NCBI RefSeq assembly: GCF_000280905.1
Contig: NZ_ALAP01000054.1
Location: 1 to 64,000 of the forward strand
Length of the DNA stretch: 64,000 bases
Source of the DNA: Streptomyces sp. AA1529
GTDB taxonomy: Bacteria; Actinomycetota; Actinomycetes; Streptomycetales; Streptomycetaceae
Direction: 5' to 3'
The notes under the pieces are model-generated. The model was not told the DNA's origin. It was given only the letters and a program-made list of their open reading frames with translations, and did no database searches. The translations under genes and the position numbers were made by a program. Below, piece by piece: positions 1-8,868 of this stretch (its first letter is position 1; each line of letters opens with the position of its first letter).

Positions 1-240
1 GTCGGCGACGCCAAGGCGCGGGCCGCCGCCGCGGTGGACCGCACAGCGGGGCGTGCGTACGTGGTCGCCAACCGCGCGGTGTCCGACGTGCGGGCCCAGT
101 TCGTCAGCGAGGACGGCGCCCCGCGGCTGGAGCGGGTCGTGCCGGCCGCGGTGCTGACCGCCGTCCTGGTCGGCGGGGTCCTCTCCCTCTCCTCCCGGCG
201 CAGGTCCGGTGGGCGGCGGGCTCGCCGCAACCGCAAGTGA
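1..240 (+). CDS. DUF3618 domain protein, C-terminal part (5' end outside window)
   Basis: The frame is open from the first base, so the gene begins upstream of the window. The visible 79 residues contain an Ala-rich helical stretch, the segment SDVRAQFVSEDGAPRLERV, one hydrophobic helix (VVPAAVLTAVLVGGVLSL) and a basic Arg/Lys tail. This is the layout of the small actinobacterial DUF3618 proteins: a soluble N-terminal amphipathic half and one C-terminal membrane helix. Their function is unknown. The GroES-family gene starts 22 bp downstream on the same strand, so the two may be co-transcribed. Confidence 0.75.
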   Translation, partial: VGDAKARAAAAVDRTAGRAYVVANRAVSDVRAQFVSEDGAPRLERVVPAAVLTAVLVGGVLSLSSRRRSGGRRARRNRK

Positions 241-262
241 GGCGCTGAGATACGGTCTCCCG

Positions 263-616
263 GTGAGCCCAAAGACCTCCGCCTCCGCGCACGACGACAA
301 GCTGCCGATCCGGATGCTGCACGACCGCGTGCTCGTGCGGACCGACACCGGCGAGGGTGAGCGCCGCTCCTCCGGCGGCATCGTGATCCCCGCGACCGCG
401 GCCGTGGGACGCAAACTGGACTGGGCCGAGGTGGTCGCCGTCGGCCAGCACGTGCGCACGGTGGAGCCCGGGGACCGGGTGCTCTACGACCCGGAGGACC
501 GTGCCGAGGTCGAGGTGCGGGGAGTCGCCTACGTCCTGATGCGCGAACGCGATCTGCACGCCGTGGCCGCCGAACGCCTCCAGGACACCGACGACTCCAC
601 CGGTCTGTACCTCTAG
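263..616 (+). CDS. GroES-family co-chaperonin-like protein
   Basis: A 117-residue protein starting at GTG 263. It has the GroES fold signatures: LPIRMLHDRVLVR near the N-terminus, a mobile-loop-like GERRSSGGIVIP segment, then a beta barrel with EVVAVGQHV and VEPGDRVLYD. It is longer than housekeeping GroES (about 100 aa) and is not next to a groEL. It is therefore one of the stand-alone GroES-like proteins common in Streptomyces, and a co-chaperone role is inferred from fold only. An upstream in-frame codon at 209 lies inside the preceding gene, so 263 is preferred. Confidence 0.8.
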   Translation: MSPKTSASAHDDKLPIRMLHDRVLVRTDTGEGERRSSGGIVIPATAAVGRKLDWAEVVAVGQHVRTVEPGDRVLYDPEDRAEVEVRGVAYVLMRERDLHAVAAERLQDTDDSTGLYL

Positions 617-675
617 GTCCGCCGAACCGCCCGAACCGCCCGCCGGGTCCGCCGAACCGCCCGAACCGCCCGCCG
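617..675. repeat. 30-bp tandem duplication downstream of the GroES-like gene
   Basis: Two adjacent copies of a unit that begins GTCCGCCGAACCGCCCGAAC (617-646 and 647-675). Each contains an internal repeat of CCGAACCGCC. The repeat lies immediately after the stop codon of the GroES-like gene, in the gap between two convergent genes. No coding or hairpin role is apparent. Confidence 0.8.
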
Positions 676-734
676 AGGCCGGCGGACGGCACGGACATGC
701 CGGCGGCCCCGTTCCGTGGCCCGGCCCCGCCCGG

Positions 735-1055
735 TCAGTGGCCCGAGGTGGCCTTGAGGCCGACCACGGCCACCAGCAGCAGCGCGATGAAGAAGACCCG
801 CGCCGCGGTCACCGGCTCGCCCAGCACCAGCATGCCGACGACGGCGGCGCCCGCCGCGCCGATGCCGACCCAGACGCCGTAGGCGGTACCGATCGGCAGG
901 GTCTTCACGGCGAGGGCCAGCAGCACCATGCTGGTGGCGAACCCGGCGGCGGTCAGCACGCTGGGCCACAGCCGGGTGAAGCCCTCGGTGAAAGTGAGGC
1001 CGATCGCCCAGGCCACCTCGACGAGACCGGCGACGACGAGCAGGATCCAGGCCAT
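735..1055 (-). CDS. sugE: Small multidrug resistance-family guanidinium exporter (Gdx/SugE)
   Basis: A 106-residue, four-helix SMR protein. Its first helix AGLVEVAWAIGL carries the essential Glu and the WAIGL pattern of the Gdx (SugE) subtype rather than the EmrE multidrug subtype. LPIGTAYGVWVGIGAAGA in the third helix closely matches E. coli SugE. Gdx proteins work as antiparallel dimers exchanging guanidinium for protons. The start is ATG 1055, preceded by GGAGGTG at a good distance. A longer in-frame start upstream would run through the leader, which itself looks like a guanidine-I riboswitch, so expression is probably guanidine-inducible. Confidence 0.88.
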   Translation of the reverse strand: MAWILLVVAGLVEVAWAIGLTFTEGFTRLWPSVLTAAGFATSMVLLALAVKTLPIGTAYGVWVGIGAAGAAVVGMLVLGEPVTAARVFFIALLLVAVVGLKATSGH

Positions 1056-1083
1056 GACGGCACCTCCGTGAGTTCGACTGCGG

Positions 1084-1170
1084 GGGTGCGTCGTCTTTCC
1101 GGGCCCGGTACGGCGCGTCTCGTCGGGACCGGCCCGCGAACGGGGCCGGTCCCAGGACCGTAGCAAACCG
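1084..1170 (-). promoter_or_regulatory. Candidate guanidine-I (ykkC-type) riboswitch in the sugE leader
   Basis: Read on the minus strand, the leader contains GCTACGGTCCTGG, then a GC hairpin, then CCGGTCCCGACGAGAC, and finally CCGGGCCCGGAAAGACG. These resemble, in order, the ykkC-class conserved blocks CUAGGGUUCCG, CUGGUCCGAGAGA and GCCCGGGAGA. The ribosome binding site follows about 20 nt downstream. The match is imperfect: there is an insertion in the central block. The identity of the downstream gene as the guanidinium exporter raises the prior strongly. A covariance-model search would decide. Confidence 0.55.
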
Positions 1171-1318
1171 GGCGCCGAGGGGTGGTGGCCCGGCTCACCC
1201 GCGGTGGCCCGCGGGGCGGCCGGGCACCGCGGGCGGCGGGTCACCGGGGCGGGTCACCGGGGGCGGGGGACGGCCCGGGGGCCGGTCACGACGCCACCGG
1301 CCCCCGGGGAGTGCCGTC

Positions 1319-4201
1319 TCAGAGCCCGCCGGGGTCCCCGGAGGCGGCGTCGCCCCCGGGACCGCCGTTCCCGTTCCCGCCGACGACGCCGCCCCCCCCG
1401 CCGGGGTCGCCGCTGCCGCCGCTGTCGGCGCCGCCGGTGGCCGGGGGGCTCTGGGGCGGGCTGGACGGCGGCCTGGAGGGCGGGGTCGACGGCGTCGACG
1501 GCCGGTCGCTCGGCTCCGCCGGCTTCGAGGGCTCGTCGCTCGGCCGGTCCGACGGCGCCTGGCTCGACGGGTCCGTGCTGAACGGCGGTTGGCTGGGCGA
1601 CACGTTCCCCTTGCCGGCCGTGTCCAGGTCGAAGTCCTTGGCCGGGCGGCCCTCCAGCGCCTTCTTGGTGTAGGCGGCCCAGATCTGGGTCGGGAAGCCG
1701 CCGCCGTTGACGCGGGGCCGGCCGCCCGTTCCGTAGAGCGGTTCCTGGACGGCCGTCTTCGGGTTCTGCCCCATCACCGAGACGACGGTGGACAGGTCCG
1801 GGGTGTAGCCCGCGAACCAGGCCGCCTTGTCCTCCTCGGCGGTGCCGGTCTTGCCCGCGGCCGGGCGCCCCGCCGCCTGGGCCGCGGTACCGGTGCCGCC
1901 CTGGACGACGCTGCGCAGCGTGGCCGTCGTGGAGTCGGCGGCCTCCCGGGGGACGGCGTGCACGGGGTCGGGGTCGGGCAGGCTGATCACCTCACCGCCG
2001 CGGGTGGCCTTCTCCACCATGCTGTAGTGGCCGTGCTTGCCGTGGTTGGCCAGCGTGGCGTACGCCTCCGCCATGTCGAGCACCGAGGCCGTGGTGACGC
2101 CGAGCGCGATGGAGCCGTTCTCGGTCAGGTTGGGCGCGTCCTTCGGGATGCCCAGGTCGATCGCGGTCTCCTTGACGTTCTTGGGGCCGACGTCGATACC
2201 CATCTGCGCGAAGACGCTGTTGACCGACTTGTCCATCGCGGTCGAGACGGGGATCTTCCCGTAGGAGTGCTGGTCCTCGTTGGCGGGCGCGTATCCCGTA
2301 CCGCGTCCGTCGCTCACCACCTCGCGCTTGTTGGTGCCGTCGTAGACGGTGTCGGCCCGGATGAGCCGGCCGTCCTGGGTGGTGGACCGGTTCTGGACGG
2401 CCGAGGTGAACAGGAACGGCTTGAACGTGGACCCGACCTGGTAGTCCCGGCGGGTCGCGTTGTTCGTGTACTGCTTGGTGTAGCCGATGCCGCCGTACAT
2501 CGCGACGACCTTGCCGGTCTTCGGGTCGACCGAGGCGCCGCCCGCGCGGACGTAGCTGTCGACCTTGCGGTTCTTCCGGTCCAGCTTCGCCATCAGCTCG
2601 TCGTCGACCGCGTCCCGCATGGCCTTCTGCTTCTTCGGCTGGAACGTGGTGGTGATCCGGAAGCCGCCGGCCGCCAGCCGCCGCTCGTCGATGATCTCGT
2701 TGCCGATCAGGTAGTTCTTGACCGCGTCCCGGAGGTAGCCGCGCTCGCCGGACAGGTTCCGGGGCGGCTTGACCTTGTGCGGTTCGGGGAACTTCATGCC
2801 CGTGCGGTCACTCTTGCTCAGCCAGCCCTCCTTGACCATGCCGTCCAGCACGTAGTTCCAGCGGGCGACGGCGCGGTCCTTGCTCTCCGGGTGGGCGCGG
2901 GTGTCGTAGGCGTTGGGCGAGTTGACCAGCGCGGCCAGGTAGGCGCCCTCGCCGGCGGTCAGCTCGCTGACGTCCTTGCCGTAGTAGGCGTGCGCGGCCG
3001 ACTGGATGCCGTAGGCGTTCCGGCCGAAGTAGCTGGTGTTGAGGTAGCCCTGCAGGATGTCGTTCTTGCTGACCTCGTTGTCCAGCTTCAGCGCGATGAA
3101 GAACTCCTTGGCCTTGCGGGTGACCGTCTGGTCCTGGCTCAGGTAGTAGTTCTTCACGTACTGCTGGGTGATCGTCGAGCCGGACTGCCGCTCGCCGCCG
3201 GTGACCATGTTCCAGCCCGCGCGGGCCATCGCCTGCGGGTCGACGGCGGACTCGTGGTAGAAGTCGCGGTCCTCGGCGGCCAGCACCGCGTGCTGGGTCG
3301 TCTTCGGCACCTTGCCGAGGGTGACGTTCTCCCGGTTGATGTCGCCGTCCCGGGCGATCTGGCTGCCGTCCGCGTACAGGTAGACGTTGGTCTGCGCCGC
3401 GGCGGCGTCGTTCGGGGCGGGAATGCTCACCAGCAGGTACCCGGCCACGAGCGCGCCGGACACCGCCAGGACGACCAGCAGGAAGCCGCCCAGCACCATC
3501 CGCCAGGTGGGCAGCAGCCTGCGCCAGCCGGTACGGCGGCGCTTCTGCTTCTTCATGGCCTTGTCGGCCTTCTTGGCGGCTTTGCCCTGCTCCGCCTCGG
3601 GGGTGTTCGCCATGAGACTGCCGCTCTCCTCGGATGCGGGACCGTCCCCGGCCGGGCCCTGCCCCAGGGGAACGGCGGCAGTCGCGGCCGGGTCGGCCGG
3701 TGACGGCGGTGCGGGCTTCTCGGGCGGGTCGGACGCCCCCGCCGGAGCGGACCGTCCGTCCGGTTCCGGCTCCCGGGGCGACGCGGGTGTCCCGGGGGTC
3801 GCGGGCTGCCCGGAGCGGGCGGACTGCTCGGCCGCGGATATGGAGCGCTCCGGCGCCCCGGCCGGCTCCTCGTCCCCGGGGCCCGGCGTTCCGTCCCCGC
3901 CGCCCGGCCGCGCACTCTGCGGGCCCGGCTCCGCGGACGCCTCCGGCTGCTCGTCCGGGGTGCCCGGCTGCTCGTCCCGCGCGTCCGGCTCCGGCGCCGC
4001 GGCCTTCGGGGCGGTGCCCTCCGCGGGCTGCCCCGGGCACGCGTCGGCCGCCGGGCGCTCCGGCGGGGTCCCCGCACCCCCCTCGGCGGCCGCGTCGCTC
4101 CCGGCCTCGGCCGGGTCCGGCTGCCGCCGGGGGGTCTGCGCTGGCGGGCCGTCCGACTCCGGCTCCCGGCCGTCGGCGTCGCGGTTCGGCTCGTCACTCA
4201 T
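1319..4201 (-). CDS. Bifunctional class A penicillin-binding protein (transglycosylase/transpeptidase)
   Basis: A 960-residue peptidoglycan synthase anchored by one membrane helix (about residues 236-258). The GT51 domain shows AAEDRDFYHES (catalytic Glu310) and GSTITQQYVKN. The transpeptidase domain carries all three penicillin-binding motifs: STFK (Ser591), SVN (659-661) and KTG (784-786). The first 230 residues are acidic, Pro-rich and probably disordered, ending in a Lys/Arg-rich stretch. The C-terminus is a Pro/Ser/Gly tail. The start at ATG 4201 has GAGGAG about 12 nt upstream. ATG 3613 (Met197) also has GAGGAG at similar spacing, so a shorter form lacking most of the cytoplasmic extension is possible. 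Confidence 0.93.
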   Translation of the reverse strand: MSDEPNRDADGREPESDGPPAQTPRRQPDPAEAGSDAAAEGGAGTPPERPAADACPGQPAEGTAPKAAAPEPDARDEQPGTPDEQPEASAEPGPQSARPGGGDGTPGPGDEEPAGAPERSISAAEQSARSGQPATPGTPASPREPEPDGRSAPAGASDPPEKPAPPSPADPAATAAVPLGQGPAGDGPASEESGSLMANTPEAEQGKAAKKADKAMKKQKRRRTGWRRLLPTWRMVLGGFLLVVLAVSGALVAGYLLVSIPAPNDAAAAQTNVYLYADGSQIARDGDINRENVTLGKVPKTTQHAVLAAEDRDFYHESAVDPQAMARAGWNMVTGGERQSGSTITQQYVKNYYLSQDQTVTRKAKEFFIALKLDNEVSKNDILQGYLNTSYFGRNAYGIQSAAHAYYGKDVSELTAGEGAYLAALVNSPNAYDTRAHPESKDRAVARWNYVLDGMVKEGWLSKSDRTGMKFPEPHKVKPPRNLSGERGYLRDAVKNYLIGNEIIDERRLAAGGFRITTTFQPKKQKAMRDAVDDELMAKLDRKNRKVDSYVRAGGASVDPKTGKVVAMYGGIGYTKQYTNNATRRDYQVGSTFKPFLFTSAVQNRSTTQDGRLIRADTVYDGTNKREVVSDGRGTGYAPANEDQHSYGKIPVSTAMDKSVNSVFAQMGIDVGPKNVKETAIDLGIPKDAPNLTENGSIALGVTTASVLDMAEAYATLANHGKHGHYSMVEKATRGGEVISLPDPDPVHAVPREAADSTTATLRSVVQGGTGTAAQAAGRPAAGKTGTAEEDKAAWFAGYTPDLSTVVSVMGQNPKTAVQEPLYGTGGRPRVNGGGFPTQIWAAYTKKALEGRPAKDFDLDTAGKGNVSPSQPPFSTDPSSQAPSDRPSDEPSKPAEPSDRPSTPSTPPSRPPSSPPQSPPATGGADSGGSGDPGGGGGVVGGNGNGGPGGDAASGDPGGL

Positions 4202-4420
4202 GTCTGCAGGGACTCCTCGTCCAATGGCGGGCGATGCTCGTACGCCCCGTAGAACACTTTCGCACCCGCCGTACCGGAGAACGGCTGCGGGGCCGTAGCC
4301 CGGCCCGGTGGATATTCGATGGTCGTCCACCCGGCCCGTGGACTAGGCTCACTGGCTTCGTCCACGCGCGGTGTTTCGCACGGCAGTGCTATGGAAGAGA
4401 CGGTGGAGGGGCCAGAAAGG

Positions 4421-5227
4421 ATGCATCTGCTCCGTCTCCATTTCGCCGTGGCCCTGAGCGGCTTCCGTCGCTATGCCACCTACCGCGTCGCCACGGCGGC
4501 CGGAGTCTTCACCAACACCGTCTTCGGCTTCATTCTCGCCCATACGTTCCTGGCCCTGTGGCACGAGCGTCCCCACCTCGGCGGATACGACCAGAGCCAG
4601 GCGCTGACCTTCGTCTGGACCGGGCAGGCGCTGCTGGCCGCCGCGGCGCTGATGGGCGGCGGCTTCCAGGACGAGTTCCAGGAACGGATCAGGAACGGCG
4701 ACGTCGCCATCGACCTCTACCGGCCGGTCGACCTGCAGACCTGGTGGCTCGCCGCCGACCTGGGGCGGGCCCTCTTCCAGCTGCTCGGCCGCGGTGTGCT
4801 GCCGCTGGCGCTCGGCTCCCTCGTCTTCGATCTGGCGCTGCCCGCCTCCCTGGGTACCTGGCTGTGGTTCCTGGCCGCGGTGCTGCTGGCGATCGTGGTC
4901 AGCTTCGCGGTCCGCTACCTGTTCGCGCTGTGCGGGTTCTGGCTGCTGGACGCGACCGGCCTCGGCGCGCTGTCCGGGCTGCTGAGCGTCTTCTTCTCCG
5001 GGATGCTGCTGCCGCTGTCCGTCTTCCCGGGCGGCTTCGGCGACGCGGCGCGGCTGCTGCCGTGGGCCGCGATGCTCCAGGTGCCCGCCGACGTGCTGCT
5101 GGGCACCCACCCCGGCGGCGCGGCGGCCGGGCTCGCCTTCCAGGCCGGGTGGGCGGTGGTGCTGCTGGCCGCGGGGCGGCTCCTGCAGGCCGTCGCGACC
5201 CGCAAGGTGGTGGTCCAGGGTGGCTGA
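4421..5227 (+). CDS. ABC-2 family exporter permease, subunit 1
   Basis: A 268-residue polytopic protein with six predicted hydrophobic segments and no nucleotide-binding motif. It opens with FAVALSGFRRYATYRVATAAG, which resembles the permeases of the COG4587/COG3694/COG4586 exporter triad. The only members of this triad I recall with a studied role are cyanobacterial viologen exporters. ATG 4421 is chosen because family members start just before the first helix and a GGAGGGG element lies upstream; ATG 4391 is an alternative. The gene overlaps the next permease by 8 bp, indicating translational coupling. Confidence 0.8.
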   Translation: MHLLRLHFAVALSGFRRYATYRVATAAGVFTNTVFGFILAHTFLALWHERPHLGGYDQSQALTFVWTGQALLAAAALMGGGFQDEFQERIRNGDVAIDLYRPVDLQTWWLAADLGRALFQLLGRGVLPLALGSLVFDLALPASLGTWLWFLAAVLLAIVVSFAVRYLFALCGFWLLDATGLGALSGLLSVFFSGMLLPLSVFPGGFGDAARLLPWAAMLQVPADVLLGTHPGGAAAGLAFQAGWAVVLLAAGRLLQAVATRKVVVQGG

Positions 5228-6095
5228 GACCGACCGGCCGCCGCTCGTCGCCGGGACCGGCCGCGGCGCGCTCGGCACCGCGCTGGGCCGCGCGGCCTGG
5301 GCGGTGCGGGCCTACTGCTTCATCGCCGCGATGTGGGTGCGCTCGACGATGGCGTACCGCACCTCGTTCGCGATCATGCTGGTGGCCAACTTCGCGACGA
5401 CCGCTCTCGACTTCGCCGCCATCATGATCATGTTCGGCCAGGTGGACGCACTGGGCGGCTTCACGCTGCCCGAGGTCGCCTTCCTCTACGGCACCTCCGC
5501 CGTCGCCTTCGGCCTCTCGGACCTGCTGCTGGGCTCGGCGGAGCGGGTCGGCCGCCGGGTGCGCGACGGCACCATGGACGTCCTGCTGACCCGGCCGGTG
5601 CCCGTCCTCAGCCAGCTCGCCGCCGACCGGTTCGCGCTGCGCCGGCTGGGCCGGATCGTCCAGGGCTCCCTGGTGCTGGGCTGGGCGGTCTCCCGGCTGG
5701 ACCTGGAGTGGACCGCGGGCAGGGTCGCGCTGCTGGTCTCCATGCTGCTGTGCGGCACCGTCATCTTCGGCTGCGTGTTCGTCGTCGGCGGCGCCTTCCA
5801 GTTCTGGGCGCAGGACGCCTCCGAGGTGCCGAACGCCTTCACCTACGGCGGTACGACGCTGCTCCAGTACCCGCCCACCGTCTTCGGCAGGGAGCTGGTG
5901 CGCGGCGTGACGTTCGTGGTGCCGCTGGCCTTCGTCAACTGGCTGCCGGCGCTGCGGCTGCTGGGCCGGGACGATCCCCTGGGCCTGCCGGACGGGCTCG
6001 ACCTGGCCGCCCCCGCCGTCGCGCTCCTGTGCTGCGCCGTGGCGGGTGCGGCGTGGCGGGCGGGGCTGCGCTCCTACCGCAGCACGGGAAGCTGA
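5220..6095 (+). CDS. ABC-2 family exporter permease, subunit 2
   Basis: A 291-residue membrane protein of the same exporter, starting at GTG 5220 inside the end of the first permease gene. It has an N-terminal helix after RSTMAYRTSFA, the cytoplasmic segment RRVRDGTMDVLLTRPVPV seen in the DUF990/COG3694 permeases, and about six membrane helices. With the upstream permease it would form a heterodimeric channel energised by the ATPase encoded next. The substrate cannot be read from the sequence. Confidence 0.82.
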   Translation: MAETDRPPLVAGTGRGALGTALGRAAWAVRAYCFIAAMWVRSTMAYRTSFAIMLVANFATTALDFAAIMIMFGQVDALGGFTLPEVAFLYGTSAVAFGLSDLLLGSAERVGRRVRDGTMDVLLTRPVPVLSQLAADRFALRRLGRIVQGSLVLGWAVSRLDLEWTAGRVALLVSMLLCGTVIFGCVFVVGGAFQFWAQDASEVPNAFTYGGTTLLQYPPTVFGRELVRGVTFVVPLAFVNWLPALRLLGRDDPLGLPDGLDLAAPAVALLCCAVAGAAWRAGLRSYRSTGS

Positions 6096-6163
6096 CCGGG
6101 CACCGGAGCGCCGGCGCCCCGGAGCGCCGGTACTGGGACGAGATGAGGAGGGACGCGAGAGCA

Positions 6164-7183
6164 GTGAGCGATGTGGATGCCGCGGGTGCCGCGGACAGCG
6201 CGGGTGACATGGCCGCCGCGGGCGGTGCGGACGCCGGGTTCATCGACGTACGGGACCTGACCAAGACCTTCACCGTGCGCCGCCGCAGTGGTCTGCTGCG
6301 CCGCACGGCCACCTCGGTACGGGCCGTGGACGGTATCTCCTTCGCACTGCGCCGCGGTGAGATGGTCGGCTTCATCGGACCCAACGGCGCCGGCAAGTCG
6401 ACCACCATCAAGATGCTCACCGGCATCCTCACCCCCTCCACCGGCAGGCTGCGGGTCGCCGGGGTGGACCCGTGGCAGGAGCGCACCCGGCTGGTGCGGC
6501 GCATCGGTGTCGTCTTCGGGCAGCGCACCACGCTGTGGTGGGACCTGCCGCTGCGCGACTCCTACGCGCTGGTCCGCCGGATGTACCGGATCCCGCGCGC
6601 CCGCTTCGAGGAGAACCTGGCGCGCTGCGTGGAACTCCTGGAACTGGGCGACCTGCTGGACGTGCCGGTCCGGCAGCTCTCGCTGGGGCAGCGGATGCGC
6701 GGCGACATCACCGCGGCCCTGCTGCACGACCCCGACGTGCTCTACCTGGACGAGCCCACGATCGGTCTGGACGTCGTCAGCAAGGCGCGGGTGCGCCGGT
6801 TCCTGACCTCGCTCAACGCGGAGCTGGGCACGACCGTGCTGCTGACCACGCACGACCTGAGCGACATCGAGCACCTGTGCGAGCGGGTGGTGGTCATCGA
6901 CCAGGGCCGGCTGCTGTACGACGGCTCGCTCGGCGGCCTCCAGGAAGCCGGCCGCGGCGAGCGCACCCTGATCGTCGACCTGGAGTACGAGCTGCCGCCG
7001 ATAGCAGGGCTGGAGGGGGCACGCACCGTCCGCACCGAGGGCCCCCGCCAGTGGCTGGCCTTTCCCGCCGCCGCCAGCGCCGCGCCGCTGGTCGCCAGGC
7101 TCGCGGCGGAGTACCCGCTGGTGGACCTCTCCCTCCGCGAACCGGCCATCGAGGACGTGATCGCCCGGATGTACGCGGGCTGA
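6164..7183 (+). CDS. ABC exporter ATP-binding protein
   Basis: A 339-residue ATPase of the COG4586 type. It shows Walker A GPNGAGKST, a signature motif LSLGQRMRGD, Walker B VLYLDEPTIGLD and the H-loop TTHD. The leading residues before FIDVRDLTKTF are Ala/Gly-rich and dispensable. GTG 6164 is preferred, with GAGGAGG about 12 nt upstream; an ATG at 6143 lies on top of that ribosome binding site. The gene lies 68 bp after the second permease, and the three form one operon. Length and domain order suit the family, which has an extra C-terminal domain of about 80 residues. Confidence 0.88.
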   Translation: MSDVDAAGAADSAGDMAAAGGADAGFIDVRDLTKTFTVRRRSGLLRRTATSVRAVDGISFALRRGEMVGFIGPNGAGKSTTIKMLTGILTPSTGRLRVAGVDPWQERTRLVRRIGVVFGQRTTLWWDLPLRDSYALVRRMYRIPRARFEENLARCVELLELGDLLDVPVRQLSLGQRMRGDITAALLHDPDVLYLDEPTIGLDVVSKARVRRFLTSLNAELGTTVLLTTHDLSDIEHLCERVVVIDQGRLLYDGSLGGLQEAGRGERTLIVDLEYELPPIAGLEGARTVRTEGPRQWLAFPAAASAAPLVARLAAEYPLVDLSLREPAIEDVIARMYAG

Positions 7184-7214
7184 CCGGGCCTTCCCGGGAG
7201 CCGCCCCGCTGCTC

Positions 7215-8525
7215 TCACAGCGTCGCGGGCCGCGACCCCTTCAGGCTCTGCAGATCCATCGCCTGGGCCATGGCCTGGTACCCGTTGTCGCTCGGGTGCA
7301 GATGATCGCCCGAGTCGTACGCCGCGCGCAGCCGCTCGGGGTGGGCCGGGTCGCGCAGGGCGGCGTCGAAGTCGACCACGGCGTCGAACACCTTCCCCTT
7401 CCGGATCTCGGCGTTGACGCCCTGCCGTACGGCCTCCATGCGCGGGGTGTAGCCCCGGTGCCCGCCGAAGGGGGTGAGCGTGGCGCCGACGACCCGCAGT
7501 CCGCGGGTGTGCGCCTGCCGCACCAGGTCCCGCAGCCCGTTCACGATCCGCTGCGGATCGCGCTGCCGCGGCGGCTTGATGATGTCGTTGAGCCCCATCT
7601 CGACGACGACGACCTTCAGCCCGGTACGGGAGAGCACGTCGCGGCTCATCCGGGTCAGCCCGCTCGGCCCGTTGTTGGGCGAGTACTTGCTGCCGTCGAC
7701 CAGCACCCGGTTCCCGCTGATGCCCGCGTTCAGGACGCTCAGCGGGGGCGCGTCGCGCTCCGTGCGCAGCCGCTCGGCCAGGAAGTCGGTCCAGCGCCGG
7801 TTGGCACCGGGGCTGGAGGTGATGCCGTCGGTGATCGAGTCGCCCAGCACCGCGACGGCGCCCTGCGTCTCGGAGCTCCACACGTCCACCCCGGTGAGGT
7901 AACGCCAGTACGGGCTCTGCTGGTTGAAGGCGGTGCCCGAGGTGTCCTCGGCCCGGTCGCCCGTGGCCACATAGCTGGTCTGCCGTGCGTAGGGGTGGTA
8001 GGTGACCGGGCCGGAGGGCGTGGGGGAGTAGGTGGTGACCAGCAGGTCCGCCGCGTGCGGCACGTTCAGCCGCACCGCGTCACTGGTGACCTCGCCGCCG
8101 GCCGGGATGGTGACCGAGGTCTTGTTGCCGAACCGGAGCCGGCGCATGCTGCCCGCCGCTGCCGTGGGGTTGCTGGGGGCCGCGGCCAGCGCGACGCTCG
8201 CGTGCGTGATGGTCAGCGGCCGGTTGCCGAACAGGTTGGAGAGCCGCACCCGGGCGCCCGTGCCGCCCACCGAGGTGTGCACGACGTTGCGGATCGACAT
8301 GTGCGCGAAGCCGTCCCGGCTGCGCGGTTCGGCCGCTGCCGGCGCCGCCGACCAGGTGCCGACCCAGTTCCCGGAGGAGGCGGGCGCGGCCGAGTTGCGT
8401 GCCCGCGGCGAGTCCTCGCCCCGTCCCTGGTCGCGGTTGCCGGCGCCGATGAATATCGCGGTCGAGACGAGGACCACGAGCGCCGCCAGTCCGGCGAGCA
8501 GGGCATAGCCCATGTTCCTGGTCAC
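7215..8525 (-). CDS. Membrane-anchored SGNH/GDSL-family hydrolase
   Basis: A 436-residue exported esterase-like protein. A single N-terminal hydrophobic helix (GYALLAGLAALVVLVSTAIF) acts as signal anchor. The SGNH blocks are present: VAVLGDSITDG with the nucleophile Ser, GLNDI, and SGDHLHPSDNGY with the Asp-His pair. The roughly 180-residue region before block I is a beta-rich domain often found in actinobacterial secreted SGNH proteins. GTG 8525 is chosen because GAGGAG precedes it; ATG 8585 lacks a clear ribosome binding site. Substrate (polysaccharide or lipid ester) unknown. It is convergent with the ABC exporter operon. Confidence 0.85.
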   Translation of the reverse strand: MTRNMGYALLAGLAALVVLVSTAIFIGAGNRDQGRGEDSPRARNSAAPASSGNWVGTWSAAPAAAEPRSRDGFAHMSIRNVVHTSVGGTGARVRLSNLFGNRPLTITHASVALAAAPSNPTAAAGSMRRLRFGNKTSVTIPAGGEVTSDAVRLNVPHAADLLVTTYSPTPSGPVTYHPYARQTSYVATGDRAEDTSGTAFNQQSPYWRYLTGVDVWSSETQGAVAVLGDSITDGITSSPGANRRWTDFLAERLRTERDAPPLSVLNAGISGNRVLVDGSKYSPNNGPSGLTRMSRDVLSRTGLKVVVVEMGLNDIIKPPRQRDPQRIVNGLRDLVRQAHTRGLRVVGATLTPFGGHRGYTPRMEAVRQGVNAEIRKGKVFDAVVDFDAALRDPAHPERLRAAYDSGDHLHPSDNGYQAMAQAMDLQSLKGSRPATL

Positions 8526-8868
8526 GCGCGCTCGTTCTCCTCGGGCTGCACGGAGCTCGCGGCTCCGGTCGGTCTGCGGTGCCATGATCCCACGATCGGG
8601 GTGCGGCGCCCTGTCGGGGGCCGTACGCCGGACGGGGCCTCGACGGGCCGGTTCCCCCCGGCACCACCTTGCTGGTTCCTGATGTTCTGCACTGCCGCCC
8701 ACACAGACGCGGCAGAGCCGCGCTCCGTTCCACGCGCGTCCGGTGGAGGGAGAATGTCCTTCCCCGTACCGGGAGGTGATCCGGTGCGCGGACGGTAGCG
8801 AGGGTTCCCCGGTGTTCCGCCGGTATGCGGGGCGTGGCCAGGGACGATCCAGGGGGAGGGCGGAGCGG
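8526..8868. other. Divergent intergenic region, SGNH hydrolase / DUF445 gene
   Basis: A gap of 343 bp between two divergently transcribed genes. It should hold both promoters. I see no convincing -35/-10 pair, hairpin or operator. The reading frames crossing it lack family similarity. Confidence 0.5.

Noticed and set aside
1589..3703. A 704-codon open frame opposite the penicillin-binding protein gene
   Set aside because: It is the antisense shadow of a GC-rich gene; its translation is low-complexity Leu/Val/Arg/Gly with no family resemblance, while the opposite strand has all PBP motifs.
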